This document shows positions 32,739 to 42,025 of a stretch of 64,000 nucleotides of DNA, in pieces. Below the pieces are notes generated by a model. That model was not told the DNA's origin. It did no database searches and saw nothing but the letters and a program-made list of their open reading frames with translations. Within the stretch, counting starts at the first letter, position 1; each line of letters starts with the position of its first letter. Source of the DNA: Dactylosporangium siamense (lineage in GTDB: Bacteria; Actinomycetota; Actinomycetes; Mycobacteriales; Micromonosporaceae); NCBI RefSeq assembly GCF_016862795.1, contig NZ_BONQ01000015.1:48231-112230 (forward strand), written 5' to 3'. The position numbers and the translations under genes are program-made.

Positions 32739-34043
32739 GTGAAGCGACGAGCTTTCGCCGCGGTGGTGCTCGCCGGCGCACTGCTGGTGGCCGGCTGCGG
32801 CAGCGACGGTGCCGGGTCCGGCGCGGACGCCACCGCCCCGACCGACCCGGCGAACCTGACCGGCGACATCACGGTGCTGACCAACCGCACCGACCTGGTC
32901 ACCGACGGGTCCATGGACAAGTACGCCGCCGAGTTCAAGAAGGTGTACCCCAAGGTCAACGTCAAGTTCCAGGGGATCACCGACTACGAGGGCGAAGTCA
33001 AGATCCGCATGAACAGCGACGAGTACGGTGACGTGCTGCTCATCCCGCAGGTGGTAGCGAAGGCCGACTACCCGAAGTTCTTCGCGCCCCTCGGCGAGCA
33101 GGCGGAGCTGTCCAGGACCTACTCGTTCACCGACTACGGCTCGGTGTCCGGCAAGGTCTACGGCATCGCCAGCTTCGGCGCCGCCAACGGGTTCGTCTAC
33201 AACAAGGACGTCTGGAAGCAGGCCGGAGTCACCGCCTGGCCGACCACCCCGGAGCAGTTCGTCGACAGCCTGCGCAAGATCAAGGCCGCCGGCGTCACCC
33301 CGTACTACACGAACTACAAGGACGGGTGGCCGCTGAGCTCCTGGTCCAACGTGGTCGGCTCGGTCGGCTGCGACCCCAAGGCCAACGACAAGCTGGCGAC
33401 CACCGAGCCGTGGGCCGCCGGCACCGACCTGACCGTCGGCGACAGCCTGCTCTACACCATCGTCAAGGAGAAGCTGGCCGAGGCCGACCCGACCACCACC
33501 AACTGGGAGGACTCGAAGGGCCAGATCGCCACCGGCAGGATCGGGACGATGTGGCTCGGCTCCTGGGCCGTGTCGCAGATGCAGGACGCGGCGAAGAAGG
33601 CCGGCAAGGACCCGTCGGTGATCGGTTACATGCCGTTCCCGGCCCAGTCCGGCGGCAAGTACTGCTCGGTCGTCTCGCCGGACAAGTTGTACGGGATCAA
33701 CATCCACTCCAAGAACAAGCCGGCCGCCCGCGCCTGGCTCGACTGGGTCCTGCACAAGTCCGGCTACGCCGAGACCGCGCAGGCCGTCTCCACGATCAAG
33801 GGCGCCCCCGCGCCGGCCGCGCTGTCCGGCTACACCGAGGCCGGCGTCACCTACATCGAGCTGTCCCAGGCCGACGCGGTCAAGGTGACGGCGATCGACA
33901 ACGCCTCCGAGATCGGCCTCACCAAGGCCGACTACCGGCAGAAGCTGATCGACATCGCCCGCGGCGCGGCGAAGGGCGACCTCCCCGCCTATCTCACGGA
34001 CCTGAACAAGAAGTGGACGGCCGCGGCGAAGACCGTCGGCTGA
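32739..34043 (+). CDS. Sugar ABC transporter substrate-binding lipoprotein (family 1)
   Basis: 434 residues from GTG 32739, which has GGAGAT seven bases upstream; an ATG at 32730 would add three residues. Lipobox LLVAGC, then a family-1 extracellular sugar-binding fold (ITVLTNRTD, EFKKVYPKVNVKFQG, GVTAWPTTPEQFVDSLRKIK). It should bind manno-oligosaccharides released by the GH26 enzyme. First gene of a five-gene operon under the promoter at 32593. Confidence 0.92.
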   Translation: MKRRAFAAVVLAGALLVAGCGSDGAGSGADATAPTDPANLTGDITVLTNRTDLVTDGSMDKYAAEFKKVYPKVNVKFQGITDYEGEVKIRMNSDEYGDVLLIPQVVAKADYPKFFAPLGEQAELSRTYSFTDYGSVSGKVYGIASFGAANGFVYNKDVWKQAGVTAWPTTPEQFVDSLRKIKAAGVTPYYTNYKDGWPLSSWSNVVGSVGCDPKANDKLATTEPWAAGTDLTVGDSLLYTIVKEKLAEADPTTTNWEDSKGQIATGRIGTMWLGSWAVSQMQDAAKKAGKDPSVIGYMPFPAQSGGKYCSVVSPDKLYGINIHSKNKPAARAWLDWVLHKSGYAETAQAVSTIKGAPAPAALSGYTEAGVTYIELSQADAVKVTAIDNASEIGLTKADYRQKLIDIARGAAKGDLPAYLTDLNKKWTAAAKTVG

Positions 34044-34048
34044 CCCCG

Positions 34049-34088
34049 CGTGCGCTGGACCGCCACCGCAGAAGCGGTCCAGCGCACG
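34049..34088 (+). terminator. Intra-operon hairpin after the binding-protein gene
   Basis: Perfect 15-bp stem (34049-34063 with 34074-34088) and a 10-base loop, right after the binding-protein stop. Such hairpins can stabilise the upstream mRNA or attenuate read-through, giving more binding protein than permease. Confidence 0.75.
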
Positions 34089-34133
34089 TCCCCAAAGTCC
34101 CCACTAAACACGTCCCCAAAGTCCCCACTAAAG
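34086..34133 (+). repeat. Two 24-bp direct repeats before the permease genes
   Basis: Units at 34086-34109 and 34110-34133 differ only in the last base. They follow the hairpin directly and precede the permease ribosome site (GAGAGG). Confidence 0.9.
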
Positions 34134-34148
34134 CAGCGAGAGGCCAGC

Positions 34149-35069
34149 ATGACCCAGACCGCCACCACCAGCCGGGCCGCACCGGCCCCGCCGAAGGGCG
34201 CCAAGCCGAAAGCGCACCGGTGGACGCCGTGGGTCTACCTGGCCGCGCCCCTCGCCCTGCTCGTCGCGTTCACGTACATCCCCGTGGCGAGCATGCTGTC
34301 CTACAGCCTCACCGACTGGGACGGCGTCAGCCCCGACTCGACGTTCGTCGGGCTGGACAACTACGCGCAGCTGTTCACCCGGCCGGAGCTGTTCGGGGTG
34401 TTCTCCGTCAGCCTGTACTACCTCGCCGCGTCGGTCCTGCAGATCGGCCTGGCGCTGTACTTCGCCACCGTCCTGAGCTTCAACGTGCGCTTCCGCAACC
34501 TGTTCAAGGGCATCCTGTTCTTCCCGTACCTCATCAACGGCGTCGCGATCGCGTTCGTCTTCCTCTACTTCTTCCAGCGGGGCGGCACCCTCGACACGGT
34601 GCTGCGCTTCGCCGGCGTGGACTCGCAGTTCCTCTGGCTCGGCGACCCCGACCTGGTCAACGTGTCCCTCGCCGGGGTGTCGGTGTGGCGGTTCATGGGA
34701 CTGAACTTCGTGCTGTTCCTCGGCGCGATCCAGTCGATCCAGCCGCAGCTGTACGAGGCCGCCGAGCTCGACGGCGCCAACCGGTGGCACGTGTTCCGCC
34801 ACCTCATCGTCCCCGGCATCACACCGATCATCAGCCTCAGCGTGATCCTCGCGATCGCCGGATCGCTGTCGGTGTTCGAGATCCCGTTCGTCATCACCGG
34901 CGGCGCCGGGGAGAGCAAGACCTTCGTGATCCAGACGATCAAGCTGGCGTTCCAGTTCAACAAGACCGGCCTCGCCTCGGCCGCCGCCGTCGTGCTGCTC
35001 GCCGTCGTGCTGCTGGTGACCTGGATCCAGCGCCGCCTGGTCCCGGACGAGAGGAACGATCTCGTTTGA
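34149..35069 (+). CDS. Sugar ABC transporter permease (MalF/UgpA type)
   Basis: 306 residues with a cytoplasmic Ala/Pro-rich start and about six membrane spans. The coupling loop is EAAELDGANRWHVFRHLIVPGI. An ATG with GAGAGG is used. Pairs with the permease at 35066. No ATPase gene lies in the operon; as in many actinomycetes, a shared MsiK-type ATPase encoded elsewhere probably energises it. Confidence 0.92.
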   Translation: MTQTATTSRAAPAPPKGAKPKAHRWTPWVYLAAPLALLVAFTYIPVASMLSYSLTDWDGVSPDSTFVGLDNYAQLFTRPELFGVFSVSLYYLAASVLQIGLALYFATVLSFNVRFRNLFKGILFFPYLINGVAIAFVFLYFFQRGGTLDTVLRFAGVDSQFLWLGDPDLVNVSLAGVSVWRFMGLNFVLFLGAIQSIQPQLYEAAELDGANRWHVFRHLIVPGITPIISLSVILAIAGSLSVFEIPFVITGGAGESKTFVIQTIKLAFQFNKTGLASAAAVVLLAVVLLVTWIQRRLVPDERNDLV

Positions 35070-35887
35070 GCACCGTCGCCAGGACGTTGAAGTACGCGTC
35101 GCTGATCCTCGCCTGCCTCGTGGTGCTGCTGCCGGTGACCGCGATCGTGCTCACCTCGCTCAAGACTCCGGAGGAGCTGAGCACCGGCGGAGCCCTGGCC
35201 CTGCCGGAGCACTGGCTGAACCTCGCCAACTACGGCACCGCGTTCACCAACGGGCGGATGCTGACGGCGTTCCTCAACACCGCGGTCATCCTCGTCTTCT
35301 CGCTCACCGGGACCGTGGTCATCGGGGCGATGACCGCCTACGCGATCGACCGGTTCCAGTTCCGGTTCAAGCGGCTCGTCCTCGGGCTGTTCCTGTTCGC
35401 CACGCTCGTGCCCGGCGTCACCACGCAGGTCGCCACCTACCAGGTCGTCAACGGGCTGGGCCTGTACGACACCCGGTGGGCGCCGGTGGTGCTCTACCTC
35501 GGCACGGACATCGTGTCGATCTACGTCTTCCTGCAGTTCATCCGCAGCATCCCGGTGTCCCTGGACGAGAACGCCCGCATCGACGGGGCCGGACCGACCC
35601 GGATCTTCTGGCGGATCATCTTCCCGCTGCTCAAGCCGGCCACCGCCACCGTGGTGATCATCAAGGGCATCACCATCTACAACGACTTCTACATCCCGTT
35701 CCTGTACATGCCGTCACAGGACCTCGGGGTCATCTCGACGTCCCTCTTCCGGTTCAAGGGCCCGTTCGGCGCCCACTGGGAGGTGATGTCGGCCGGCGCG
35801 GTGCTCGTCATCGTCCCGACGCTGGTGCTGTTCCTGCTGCTGCAACGGTTCATCTACAACGGCTTCACCGCAGGTGCGGTCAAGTGA
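35066..35887 (+). CDS. Sugar ABC transporter permease (MalG/UgpE type)
   Basis: 273 residues from a TTG that overlaps the upstream stop (TTGA), with GAGAGGAA upstream. Six membrane spans; coupling loop ENARIDGAGPTRIFWRIIFPLLKP. Typical MalG-like partner. Confidence 0.92.
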   Translation: MSTVARTLKYASLILACLVVLLPVTAIVLTSLKTPEELSTGGALALPEHWLNLANYGTAFTNGRMLTAFLNTAVILVFSLTGTVVIGAMTAYAIDRFQFRFKRLVLGLFLFATLVPGVTTQVATYQVVNGLGLYDTRWAPVVLYLGTDIVSIYVFLQFIRSIPVSLDENARIDGAGPTRIFWRIIFPLLKPATATVVIIKGITIYNDFYIPFLYMPSQDLGVISTSLFRFKGPFGAHWEVMSAGAVLVIVPTLVLFLLLQRFIYNGFTAGAVK

Positions 35888-35898
35888 AGGAGCGCTAC

Positions 35899-38253
35899 GT
35901 GAGCACGTACCACCCGCTGCACGACGGTTGGACCCTGACCGGCGGGGAGCAGGAAGGCGTGCCGGCGACCGTCCCCGGCTGCGTGCACACCGACCTGCTC
36001 GCCGCGGGGATCATCGACGACCCGTACCTCGACGACAACGAGCTGCGGCAGACCTGGATCGGGCGCACGGACTGGGTGTACCGGACCACGTTCGGCCGGC
36101 CCTCCGGCGGGTCCGACCGGGTCGACCTGGTGTGCGCCGGGCTGGACACGGTCGCCACGGTCACCGTCAACGGGGTCGGGGCGCTGCGCTCGGCGAACAT
36201 GCACCGCGGCTACCGCGTCGACGTCACCGGGCTGCTGCACGACGGCGACAACACCCTCGAGGTCCGCTTCGACGCGCCGTACGGCTACGCCGAGGCGCAG
36301 CGCGACGCGCTCGGCGCGCGGCCCGGCCCGTACACCGAACCGTTCCAGTTCATCCGGAAGATGGCGTGCAACTTCGGCTGGGACTGGGGACCGACGCTCG
36401 TCACCGCCGGGATCTGGCAGGACATCGGCCTGCACGCCTGGTCGGGCGCCCGGCTCGCGGAGGTCCGGCCACTGACCACTGTGGACGGGACCGCGGGCCG
36501 GGTCGAGATCCCGGTCCGGGTGGAGCACACCGGGAACGCCGCGGTGACAGTCACCGCCGAGATCGCCGGGGTAGCTGCCGAGCTGCGGCTGGCGCCCGGC
36601 ACCACCGAGGGCATCCTGGTCCTCGACGTGCCGGACGTCGAGCTGTGGTGGCCGACCGGGCACGGTGCGCAGCCCTTGTACCAGCTGACGGTGCGGGCCG
36701 GCGCCGACACGTGGACGCGAAGGATCGGGTTCCGCACCGTCGAGCTGGACACCGACGCGTTCCGGCTCTCCGTCAACGGCCGGCCCGTGTTCGTCAAGGG
36801 CTTCAACTGGATCCCCGACGACTGCTTCCCGGCCCGGGTCACCGCCGACCGGCTCCGGGAGCGGTTCGGCCAGGCCGTGGACACCGGGGCGAACCTGCTG
36901 CGGGTGTGGGGCGGCGGCCGGTACGAGTCGGAGGACTTCTACGACCTCGCCGACGAGCTGGGGGTCCTGGTCTGGCAGGACTTCCCGTTCGCCTGCGCCG
37001 CCTACCCGGAGGAGGAGCCGTTCCGCTCCGAGGTCGAGGCGGAGGCCAGGGAGCAGGTGACCCGGCTGGCCCCGCATCCCAGCCTGGTCCTGTGGTGCGG
37101 CAACAACGAGAACCTCTGGGGCCACCAGGAGTGGGGCTGGCCCGAGGCCCTGGAAGGGCGCAGCTGGGGTGCCGGCTTCTACTACGAGGTGCTGCCGCGG
37201 GTCGTCGCGGAGCTGGACCCGACCCGCCCGTACTGGCCCGGCACCCCCTACTCCGGCGCCCCGGACCGCGACGTGATGGACGACAGCACCGGCACCGTCC
37301 ACATCTGGGACGTGTGGAACACCGAGGACTACACCCACTACGACAGCTACTCGCCGCGGTTCGTCGCCGAGTTCGGATTCCAGGGGCCGCCGGTGTGGGC
37401 GACGCTGCGGGCCGCGGTCTCCGACGAGCCGCTCACCGCCGACTCACCCGGGGTGCGTCACCACCAGAAGGCGGTCGACGGCAACGAGAAGCTGCTGCGC
37501 GGGCTCGGCCGGCACCTGCCGCCCCCGGCGGACGTCGACGACTGGCACTACTTCACGTCGCTCAACCAGGCCCGCGCGGTCGCCTACGGCCTGGAGCGGT
37601 TCCGGTCGCTGATGCCGTACTGCATGGGCGCGATCGTGTGGCAGCTCAACGACTGCTGGCCCGTCACGTCGTGGGCCGCGGTCGACGGCGCCGGCCGCCG
37701 CAAGCCGCTCTGGTATGCGATCCGCCGCGCCTACGCGCCCCGGCTCCTCACCGTCGCGGACGGCGTGGTGACGGCCGTCAACGACACGGACGAGCCGTGG
37801 ACCGGCGACCTGACCGTCACCCGGCGCGCGGTCACCGGGGACCTTCTCGCGAAGGAGAGCGTGCCGGTCAGCGTGGCACCCCGGGACGCGGGCCGGGTGG
37901 TGCTGCCGGCCGGGCTGGCGGGCGGTGACCTGCTCGTCGCCGAACTCGACGGGGCACGGGCGATCCGGATGTCCGCCGAGGACCCCGACATGGCCTACCC
38001 GCCGGCGGACTTCGACGCCGCGGTGGAACCGGTCGCCGGCGGCTACCTGGTGCACGTGACGGCCCGCACGCTGGTGCGGGAGCTGGCGATCCATCCGGAC
38101 CGGCTCGACCCGGCCGCCACCGTCGACGACCAGCTCGTCACGCTGCTGCCCGGCGACACGGTGACCTTCACCGTCACCACGGACCGGCCGCTCGACCCGG
38201 CCGCGCTGACCGGCCACCCGGTGCTGCGCTGCGTGAACGAGGTCAGGTCGTGA
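35899..38253 (+). CDS. GH2 beta-mannosidase
   Basis: 784 residues, no signal peptide, so cytosolic. The beta-mannosidase branch signature FGWDWGPTLVTAGIWQDIGLHAW lies near residue 155. Acid/base Glu404 is in WCGNNENLWG and nucleophile Glu491 in FVAEFGFQG. It trims mannose from imported manno-oligosaccharides. A GTG with GAAGGAG six bases upstream is preferred; GTG 35884 would add five residues. Overlaps the ROK kinase gene by 4 bases. Confidence 0.92.
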   Translation: MSTYHPLHDGWTLTGGEQEGVPATVPGCVHTDLLAAGIIDDPYLDDNELRQTWIGRTDWVYRTTFGRPSGGSDRVDLVCAGLDTVATVTVNGVGALRSANMHRGYRVDVTGLLHDGDNTLEVRFDAPYGYAEAQRDALGARPGPYTEPFQFIRKMACNFGWDWGPTLVTAGIWQDIGLHAWSGARLAEVRPLTTVDGTAGRVEIPVRVEHTGNAAVTVTAEIAGVAAELRLAPGTTEGILVLDVPDVELWWPTGHGAQPLYQLTVRAGADTWTRRIGFRTVELDTDAFRLSVNGRPVFVKGFNWIPDDCFPARVTADRLRERFGQAVDTGANLLRVWGGGRYESEDFYDLADELGVLVWQDFPFACAAYPEEEPFRSEVEAEAREQVTRLAPHPSLVLWCGNNENLWGHQEWGWPEALEGRSWGAGFYYEVLPRVVAELDPTRPYWPGTPYSGAPDRDVMDDSTGTVHIWDVWNTEDYTHYDSYSPRFVAEFGFQGPPVWATLRAAVSDEPLTADSPGVRHHQKAVDGNEKLLRGLGRHLPPPADVDDWHYFTSLNQARAVAYGLERFRSLMPYCMGAIVWQLNDCWPVTSWAAVDGAGRRKPLWYAIRRAYAPRLLTVADGVVTAVNDTDEPWTGDLTVTRRAVTGDLLAKESVPVSVAPRDAGRVVLPAGLAGGDLLVAELDGARAIRMSAEDPDMAYPPADFDAAVEPVAGGYLVHVTARTLVRELAIHPDRLDPAATVDDQLVTLLPGDTVTFTVTTDRPLDPAALTGHPVLRCVNEVRS

Positions 38254-39122
38254 GCGCGGTGTTCGCGGTGGACATCGGTGGCACGAAGTTCGCCGGCGCC
38301 GTCGTGCGCGCCGACCGGACCATCGCCGACCGGGCGGAGGTCCCGGTCGGCGCCGACCCAACGGCGACTCTCGCCGCGCTCGTCGCCCGCTTCGACCTGA
38401 CCGGCGTCACCGGGGTCGGGGTCGGCTCGGCCGGCCCGGTCCACCTCGACCTGGGCGCGGTCAGCCCGGTCAACATCCCGGCGTGGCGGCGGTTCCCGAT
38501 CACCGCCGTGCTCGCCGACCTGACCGGCGGCCGCCCGGTCGCCCTGGCCGGCGACGCGCAGTGCATGGCCCTGGGCGAGCACTGGCACGCCGACATCCCG
38601 ACGCTGCTCGGCGTCGTCGTGTCCACCGGCGTCGGCGGCGGCCTGGTCCTCGACGGCGCGCCGTACCTGGGCCGGACCGGCAACGCCGGCCACATCGGGC
38701 ACATCGCCGTCGGCCGCGACGACGAACCGTGCCCCTGCGGCGCGTTCGGCTGCGTGGAGCGTCTCGCCAGCGGCCCCGGCATGGTCCGGTGGGCCGCCGG
38801 GCTCGGCTGGACCGGCACCGACGCCCGGGCCCTCGCCGCCGACGCCGCCCGCGGTGTCCCGGTGGCGCGGCAGGCGTTCGCCCGCGGCGCCGACGCCCTC
38901 GCCGCCGCGATCGTGAACACCGCGACCCTCTTCGACCTGCACACCGCCGTCGTCGGCGGCGGGGTGGCCGCCGCCGGCCCGGTCCTGTTCGACCCGCTCC
39001 GCGCGGCGGTGGCACGGCGGTCCGGGATCGGGTTCCTGCACGACCTGACCGTCCTGCCGACCGCCCTGGGCCGCGACGCCGGCCTGTACGGCGCCGCCGC
39101 GCTCGCCCTCGCCCGGGCCTGA
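38250..39122 (+). CDS. ROK-family sugar kinase, probable mannokinase
   Basis: 290 residues. ATP motif AVDIGGTKFAGAVV, sugar-binding GNAGHIGHIAV and the zinc-binding ROK motif CPCGAFGCVE. A kinase rather than repressor, since the N-terminal HTH is absent. In this operon it most likely phosphorylates mannose from the beta-mannosidase; glucose or other hexoses are alternatives. The GHIGH motif has His where many ROK kinases have Glu. Confidence 0.87.
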   Translation: MSAVFAVDIGGTKFAGAVVRADRTIADRAEVPVGADPTATLAALVARFDLTGVTGVGVGSAGPVHLDLGAVSPVNIPAWRRFPITAVLADLTGGRPVALAGDAQCMALGEHWHADIPTLLGVVVSTGVGGGLVLDGAPYLGRTGNAGHIGHIAVGRDDEPCPCGAFGCVERLASGPGMVRWAAGLGWTGTDARALAADAARGVPVARQAFARGADALAAAIVNTATLFDLHTAVVGGGVAAAGPVLFDPLRAAVARRSGIGFLHDLTVLPTALGRDAGLYGAAALALARA

Positions 39123-39145
39123 GGCCCCGTCCCGCATCGGGCCTC
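39121..39145 (+). terminator. Hairpin after the mannan operon
   Basis: 7-bp stem GAGGCCC/GGGCCTC (39121-39127 with 39139-39145), 11-base loop, starting in the ROK stop codon. Confidence 0.6.
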
Positions 39146-39255
39146 CACCTCGTCCGGAGGAAAGTGGTCCTGCCGCCCCGCCATTCGTATGCAAACCAAC
39201 TGTCGTGATGTCGATCGATACCCTTTTGAGGGATACGCATCGTAGACGGCTGAAA

Positions 39256-39261
39256 TACAAT
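39256..39261 (+). promoter_or_regulatory. Putative -10 (TACAAT) of the VMAP/FxsT operon
   Basis: TACAAT lies in an AT-richer stretch (39185-39265) upstream of the first gene at 39300, which has GGAGGGG about eight bases before its ATG. No convincing -35 at standard spacing. Confidence 0.4.
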
Positions 39262-39299
39262 GCGCTCGCCGGTCTGGCATTCGGGGAGGGGTTCCGTCA

Positions 39300-39626
39300 A
39301 TGCGTCAGGTGCTACCGCTCAGCCTTTCCACGGGTGGCGTGGTCTACGTGGAGGTCGATGACGAGCGCGCCGTCGTGCGGGCAGGGACCGGTCCGGCCGA
39401 GGCCCTGACGAGGGCCGCGGCGTCAGTGACCAGCGTTTTCAATGTCATCCGGGACACGGCCGACGATGCGCTCAGCACGCTGCAGGGCATGGTGTCCGCG
39501 CCCAGCCGGGTGGAGCTCGAGTTCGGTGTCTCCATCACGGGAGAGGCGAGCGCCGTGGTCACCAAGGCGGGCGCGGGTGCCAATCTGAAGGTCACGGTGG
39601 TTTGGGAGAAGGACGGCGGTTCTTGA
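39300..39626 (+). CDS. Trypsin-co-occurring domain protein (CU044_2847-like)
   Basis: 108 residues, one domain. It opens with beta-strand text (VLPLSLSTGGVVYVEVDD), has a helical middle (EALTRAAASVTSVFNVIRDTADDA) and ends with GVSITGEASAVVTKAGAGANLKVTVVW, as in the small proteins that accompany trypsin-like proteases in predicted actinobacterial conflict systems. No enzymatic motif. Its stop overlaps the protease start (TTGA), so the two are coupled and probably act together. Confidence 0.82.
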   Translation: MRQVLPLSLSTGGVVYVEVDDERAVVRAGTGPAEALTRAAASVTSVFNVIRDTADDALSTLQGMVSAPSRVELEFGVSITGEASAVVTKAGAGANLKVTVVWEKDGGS

Positions 39627-42025
39627 CCAACACGGCAGTGGTCGCGGGACGCAGCGCACCGCGTTGGCAGGTGCGTATCGCCTCCACCGACGGCACCGTT
39701 CTAGGATCGGGGGTGCTGGTGTCGGGACGGCACATCCTCACGTGTGCGCACGTGCTGCATCGCAGCACGGTCCGGCCCGAGGCCGCGTTCCAGGTCGACT
39801 TCCCACGCTCGACGAGCGGGACGGTGCTGCGCGCGCAGGTGCCGGAGGACGGCTGGCTGCCGCAGCTGACGACAGGCCAGCGCGACATCGCCGTCCTCGA
39901 GCTCGACGACGACCTGCCCGCTGACGTCGCACCCGCACGGCTGGGGAGGGGCGAGTCCTGCATCGGCAACGTCGCCAGGGTCTACGGCCATCCCACCCGC
40001 ATCGTCGAGGGCGTCTGGACCCACGGGACGATCGCGGACACCAGCGGGCCGCACGGTGAGTGGATGCAGCTCGTCGGGGACCGGGAACGCATCGAACAGG
40101 GCTTCAGCGGCGGCGGGGTGATCGACAGCCTCTCGGGTCGCGTGGTCGGGATCGTCGTGGCGGCGTATGAGCCCCTCGACCGGCCGGCCGCGTGGATGAT
40201 CCCGATGGAGGTCGTGGCGCGGTACTGGCTGCGGCTGGACACGCTGCTCAACGACAATTCGAAGGTCCCCGGGCTGGGCGAGGAGACCGTCGCCGGATTC
40301 GTGGACATGTTCACCAACTTCCGGTCACTGGTCGAGGACGACCGGCGCAAGTGGGTGGTCGACCGGCTGCCCGACGCCGTCCGTCTCCGGCTGCCGGAGC
40401 GCACACCGGGCGCCGAGACGGTGGTGCGGGCGTGTCGCGAACCGCACCACCTGCGGATCCTGGCGGACCTGGTCGAGTTCAACGAGGGGCCGTCGCCGTG
40501 GTCGCAACGACTGGAGCGGTTGCTGAAACAGCACGGCGTCGTCGCCGCGAAGGTCTCCGACGCGCCGGACCGCCTGTCCGCGGAGGACGAGATCCGGTTG
40601 CACAACGCGCTGCTGGCCCTCGGCAAGTTCCAGAACACGAGCTCCCGGCAGGACTACTTCCGGCTGTTCGTCGAGCGGCACGGCGACCTGCCGCTGGAGC
40701 CCACGGAGAACGCCCGGGCCGATGCCCTGGCGCTGATTCGGGTGTGTCTGCCGATCCCTGGCGCACTGCGGCAGTTCCTCGACGTGTTCCCCCACGTCGA
40801 CCGGCAGGAGGCCGGGTTCGACGAGCTCCTGCTGCTGGTCGAGTCGCTCTTCCTGGAGCGGCTGCTCACCGATGCCGAGCGCGAGGAGCTTGTCCGGCTG
40901 CTCGCAGGCGTGCCGGCCGAGGTGCTGGCGGACGGCTACCGGCGGGCGGCACCTCCGGCGGACCCGCACGACGGTCCCGGCGTCGTGCGCCCCGACCGGA
41001 TCATCGCAGCGGTCGAGCGGTGCGCCCAGGTCCCCGGCAAACCGCCACGGATCTTCTCGTTCGTCGAGTGTGTCGCCGCCCGGCAGTCCCAGGGCGCCGA
41101 GGCGCTGCAGCGCTGGAGCGAGCGGACCGCGGCCCGGCTTCGCCTGTACCACTACGAGCTCCAGCCGATCCGCGACTCGATGGCGTCGCTGCCGGAGATC
41201 GTCCTGGAGTCGGCGCTCGTGATCCAGCTCGCCCCGGACGCCATGGACGCGGACCTGTTCCTGCTTGCCGCGACGCTGCACCGTGGCCGCGAGTCGGAGC
41301 AGGTCATCGAGTCGCGGGACGAGCCGGAGACGCTCGGCGCCGTCATCCGCCGGGTCGACGCGCTGTTCGGTGAGGTGTTCCGGTTGCTCGACTTCGACCT
41401 CAGCCGGTTCGTCGTGGAGATCATCGTGCCCCGCTCGCTCGTCGGTGAGCCCGTCGACCGGTGGTCGACGACCGATGCGATGGCGGCACCGATCGGCAGC
41501 CGGTTCCCGGTGGTCCTCCGCAGCTACGAGAGGGTCCACAGCAACGTGCTGCGCCCGCAGTGGCGACAGAAGTCGCGGCTTGCGAAGCGGCAGCACGAGC
41601 CGGACGTGCGGGCGATGCACTATGTCGCGGCGGCCGGCGACGCCGCGGTCGCACGGCAGGTCCGCACCACGCTGATGTCCGAGGAGAAACTCGTCCTCGC
41701 CATCGGCGGCCCGCTGGGCTCGCAACGCGAACTGAGTCCGCCGGACGCCTACGCGGGGGCGTTGTCGGCCGGGATCGCCTATATGGTGTGGGTGCGCGAC
41801 GGCACGCTCGCCGATCGGTTCCGCGACGCCATCAGCGAGGTGCTGCGCACGATGCTCGTGCGCGAGCTGCCCGCCGTGGTGGCCGACTGGCGGATGCGTG
41901 CCGATGAGACCGACCCGACCGACCTGGGTTGGCAGATCAGTCTTCTCGTGTGCGACGAGGACCGGATCCCGATGCAGTTCGCCTCGCGCGAGCTTCGCTC
42001 ACCGACGATGAAGGGGCAGCCGTGA
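39623..42025 (+). CDS. Trypsin-like serine protease fused to VMAP-type C-terminal region
   Basis: 800 residues from an overlapping TTG; GTG 39638 is possible. The N-terminal protease (about 10-200) has an intact triad: His43 (LTCAHVL), Asp88 (QRDIAVLEL) and Ser162 (GFSGGGV). The remaining 600 residues are helical and resemble the middle and C-terminal regions of vWA-MoxR-associated proteins (VMAP), ending with the LVLAIGGPLGSQRE and QISLLVCDEDRIPMQ strands. No signal peptide, so the protease is cytosolic. In such ternary systems a protease, a MoxR ATPase and a vWA protein are thought to act as a threat-response relay; this is prediction from the literature, not tested here. Confidence 0.82.
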   Translation: MTNTAVVAGRSAPRWQVRIASTDGTVLGSGVLVSGRHILTCAHVLHRSTVRPEAAFQVDFPRSTSGTVLRAQVPEDGWLPQLTTGQRDIAVLELDDDLPADVAPARLGRGESCIGNVARVYGHPTRIVEGVWTHGTIADTSGPHGEWMQLVGDRERIEQGFSGGGVIDSLSGRVVGIVVAAYEPLDRPAAWMIPMEVVARYWLRLDTLLNDNSKVPGLGEETVAGFVDMFTNFRSLVEDDRRKWVVDRLPDAVRLRLPERTPGAETVVRACREPHHLRILADLVEFNEGPSPWSQRLERLLKQHGVVAAKVSDAPDRLSAEDEIRLHNALLALGKFQNTSSRQDYFRLFVERHGDLPLEPTENARADALALIRVCLPIPGALRQFLDVFPHVDRQEAGFDELLLLVESLFLERLLTDAEREELVRLLAGVPAEVLADGYRRAAPPADPHDGPGVVRPDRIIAAVERCAQVPGKPPRIFSFVECVAARQSQGAEALQRWSERTAARLRLYHYELQPIRDSMASLPEIVLESALVIQLAPDAMDADLFLLAATLHRGRESEQVIESRDEPETLGAVIRRVDALFGEVFRLLDFDLSRFVVEIIVPRSLVGEPVDRWSTTDAMAAPIGSRFPVVLRSYERVHSNVLRPQWRQKSRLAKRQHEPDVRAMHYVAAAGDAAVARQVRTTLMSEEKLVLAIGGPLGSQRELSPPDAYAGALSAGIAYMVWVRDGTLADRFRDAISEVLRTMLVRELPAVVADWRMRADETDPTDLGWQISLLVCDEDRIPMQFASRELRSPTMKGQP

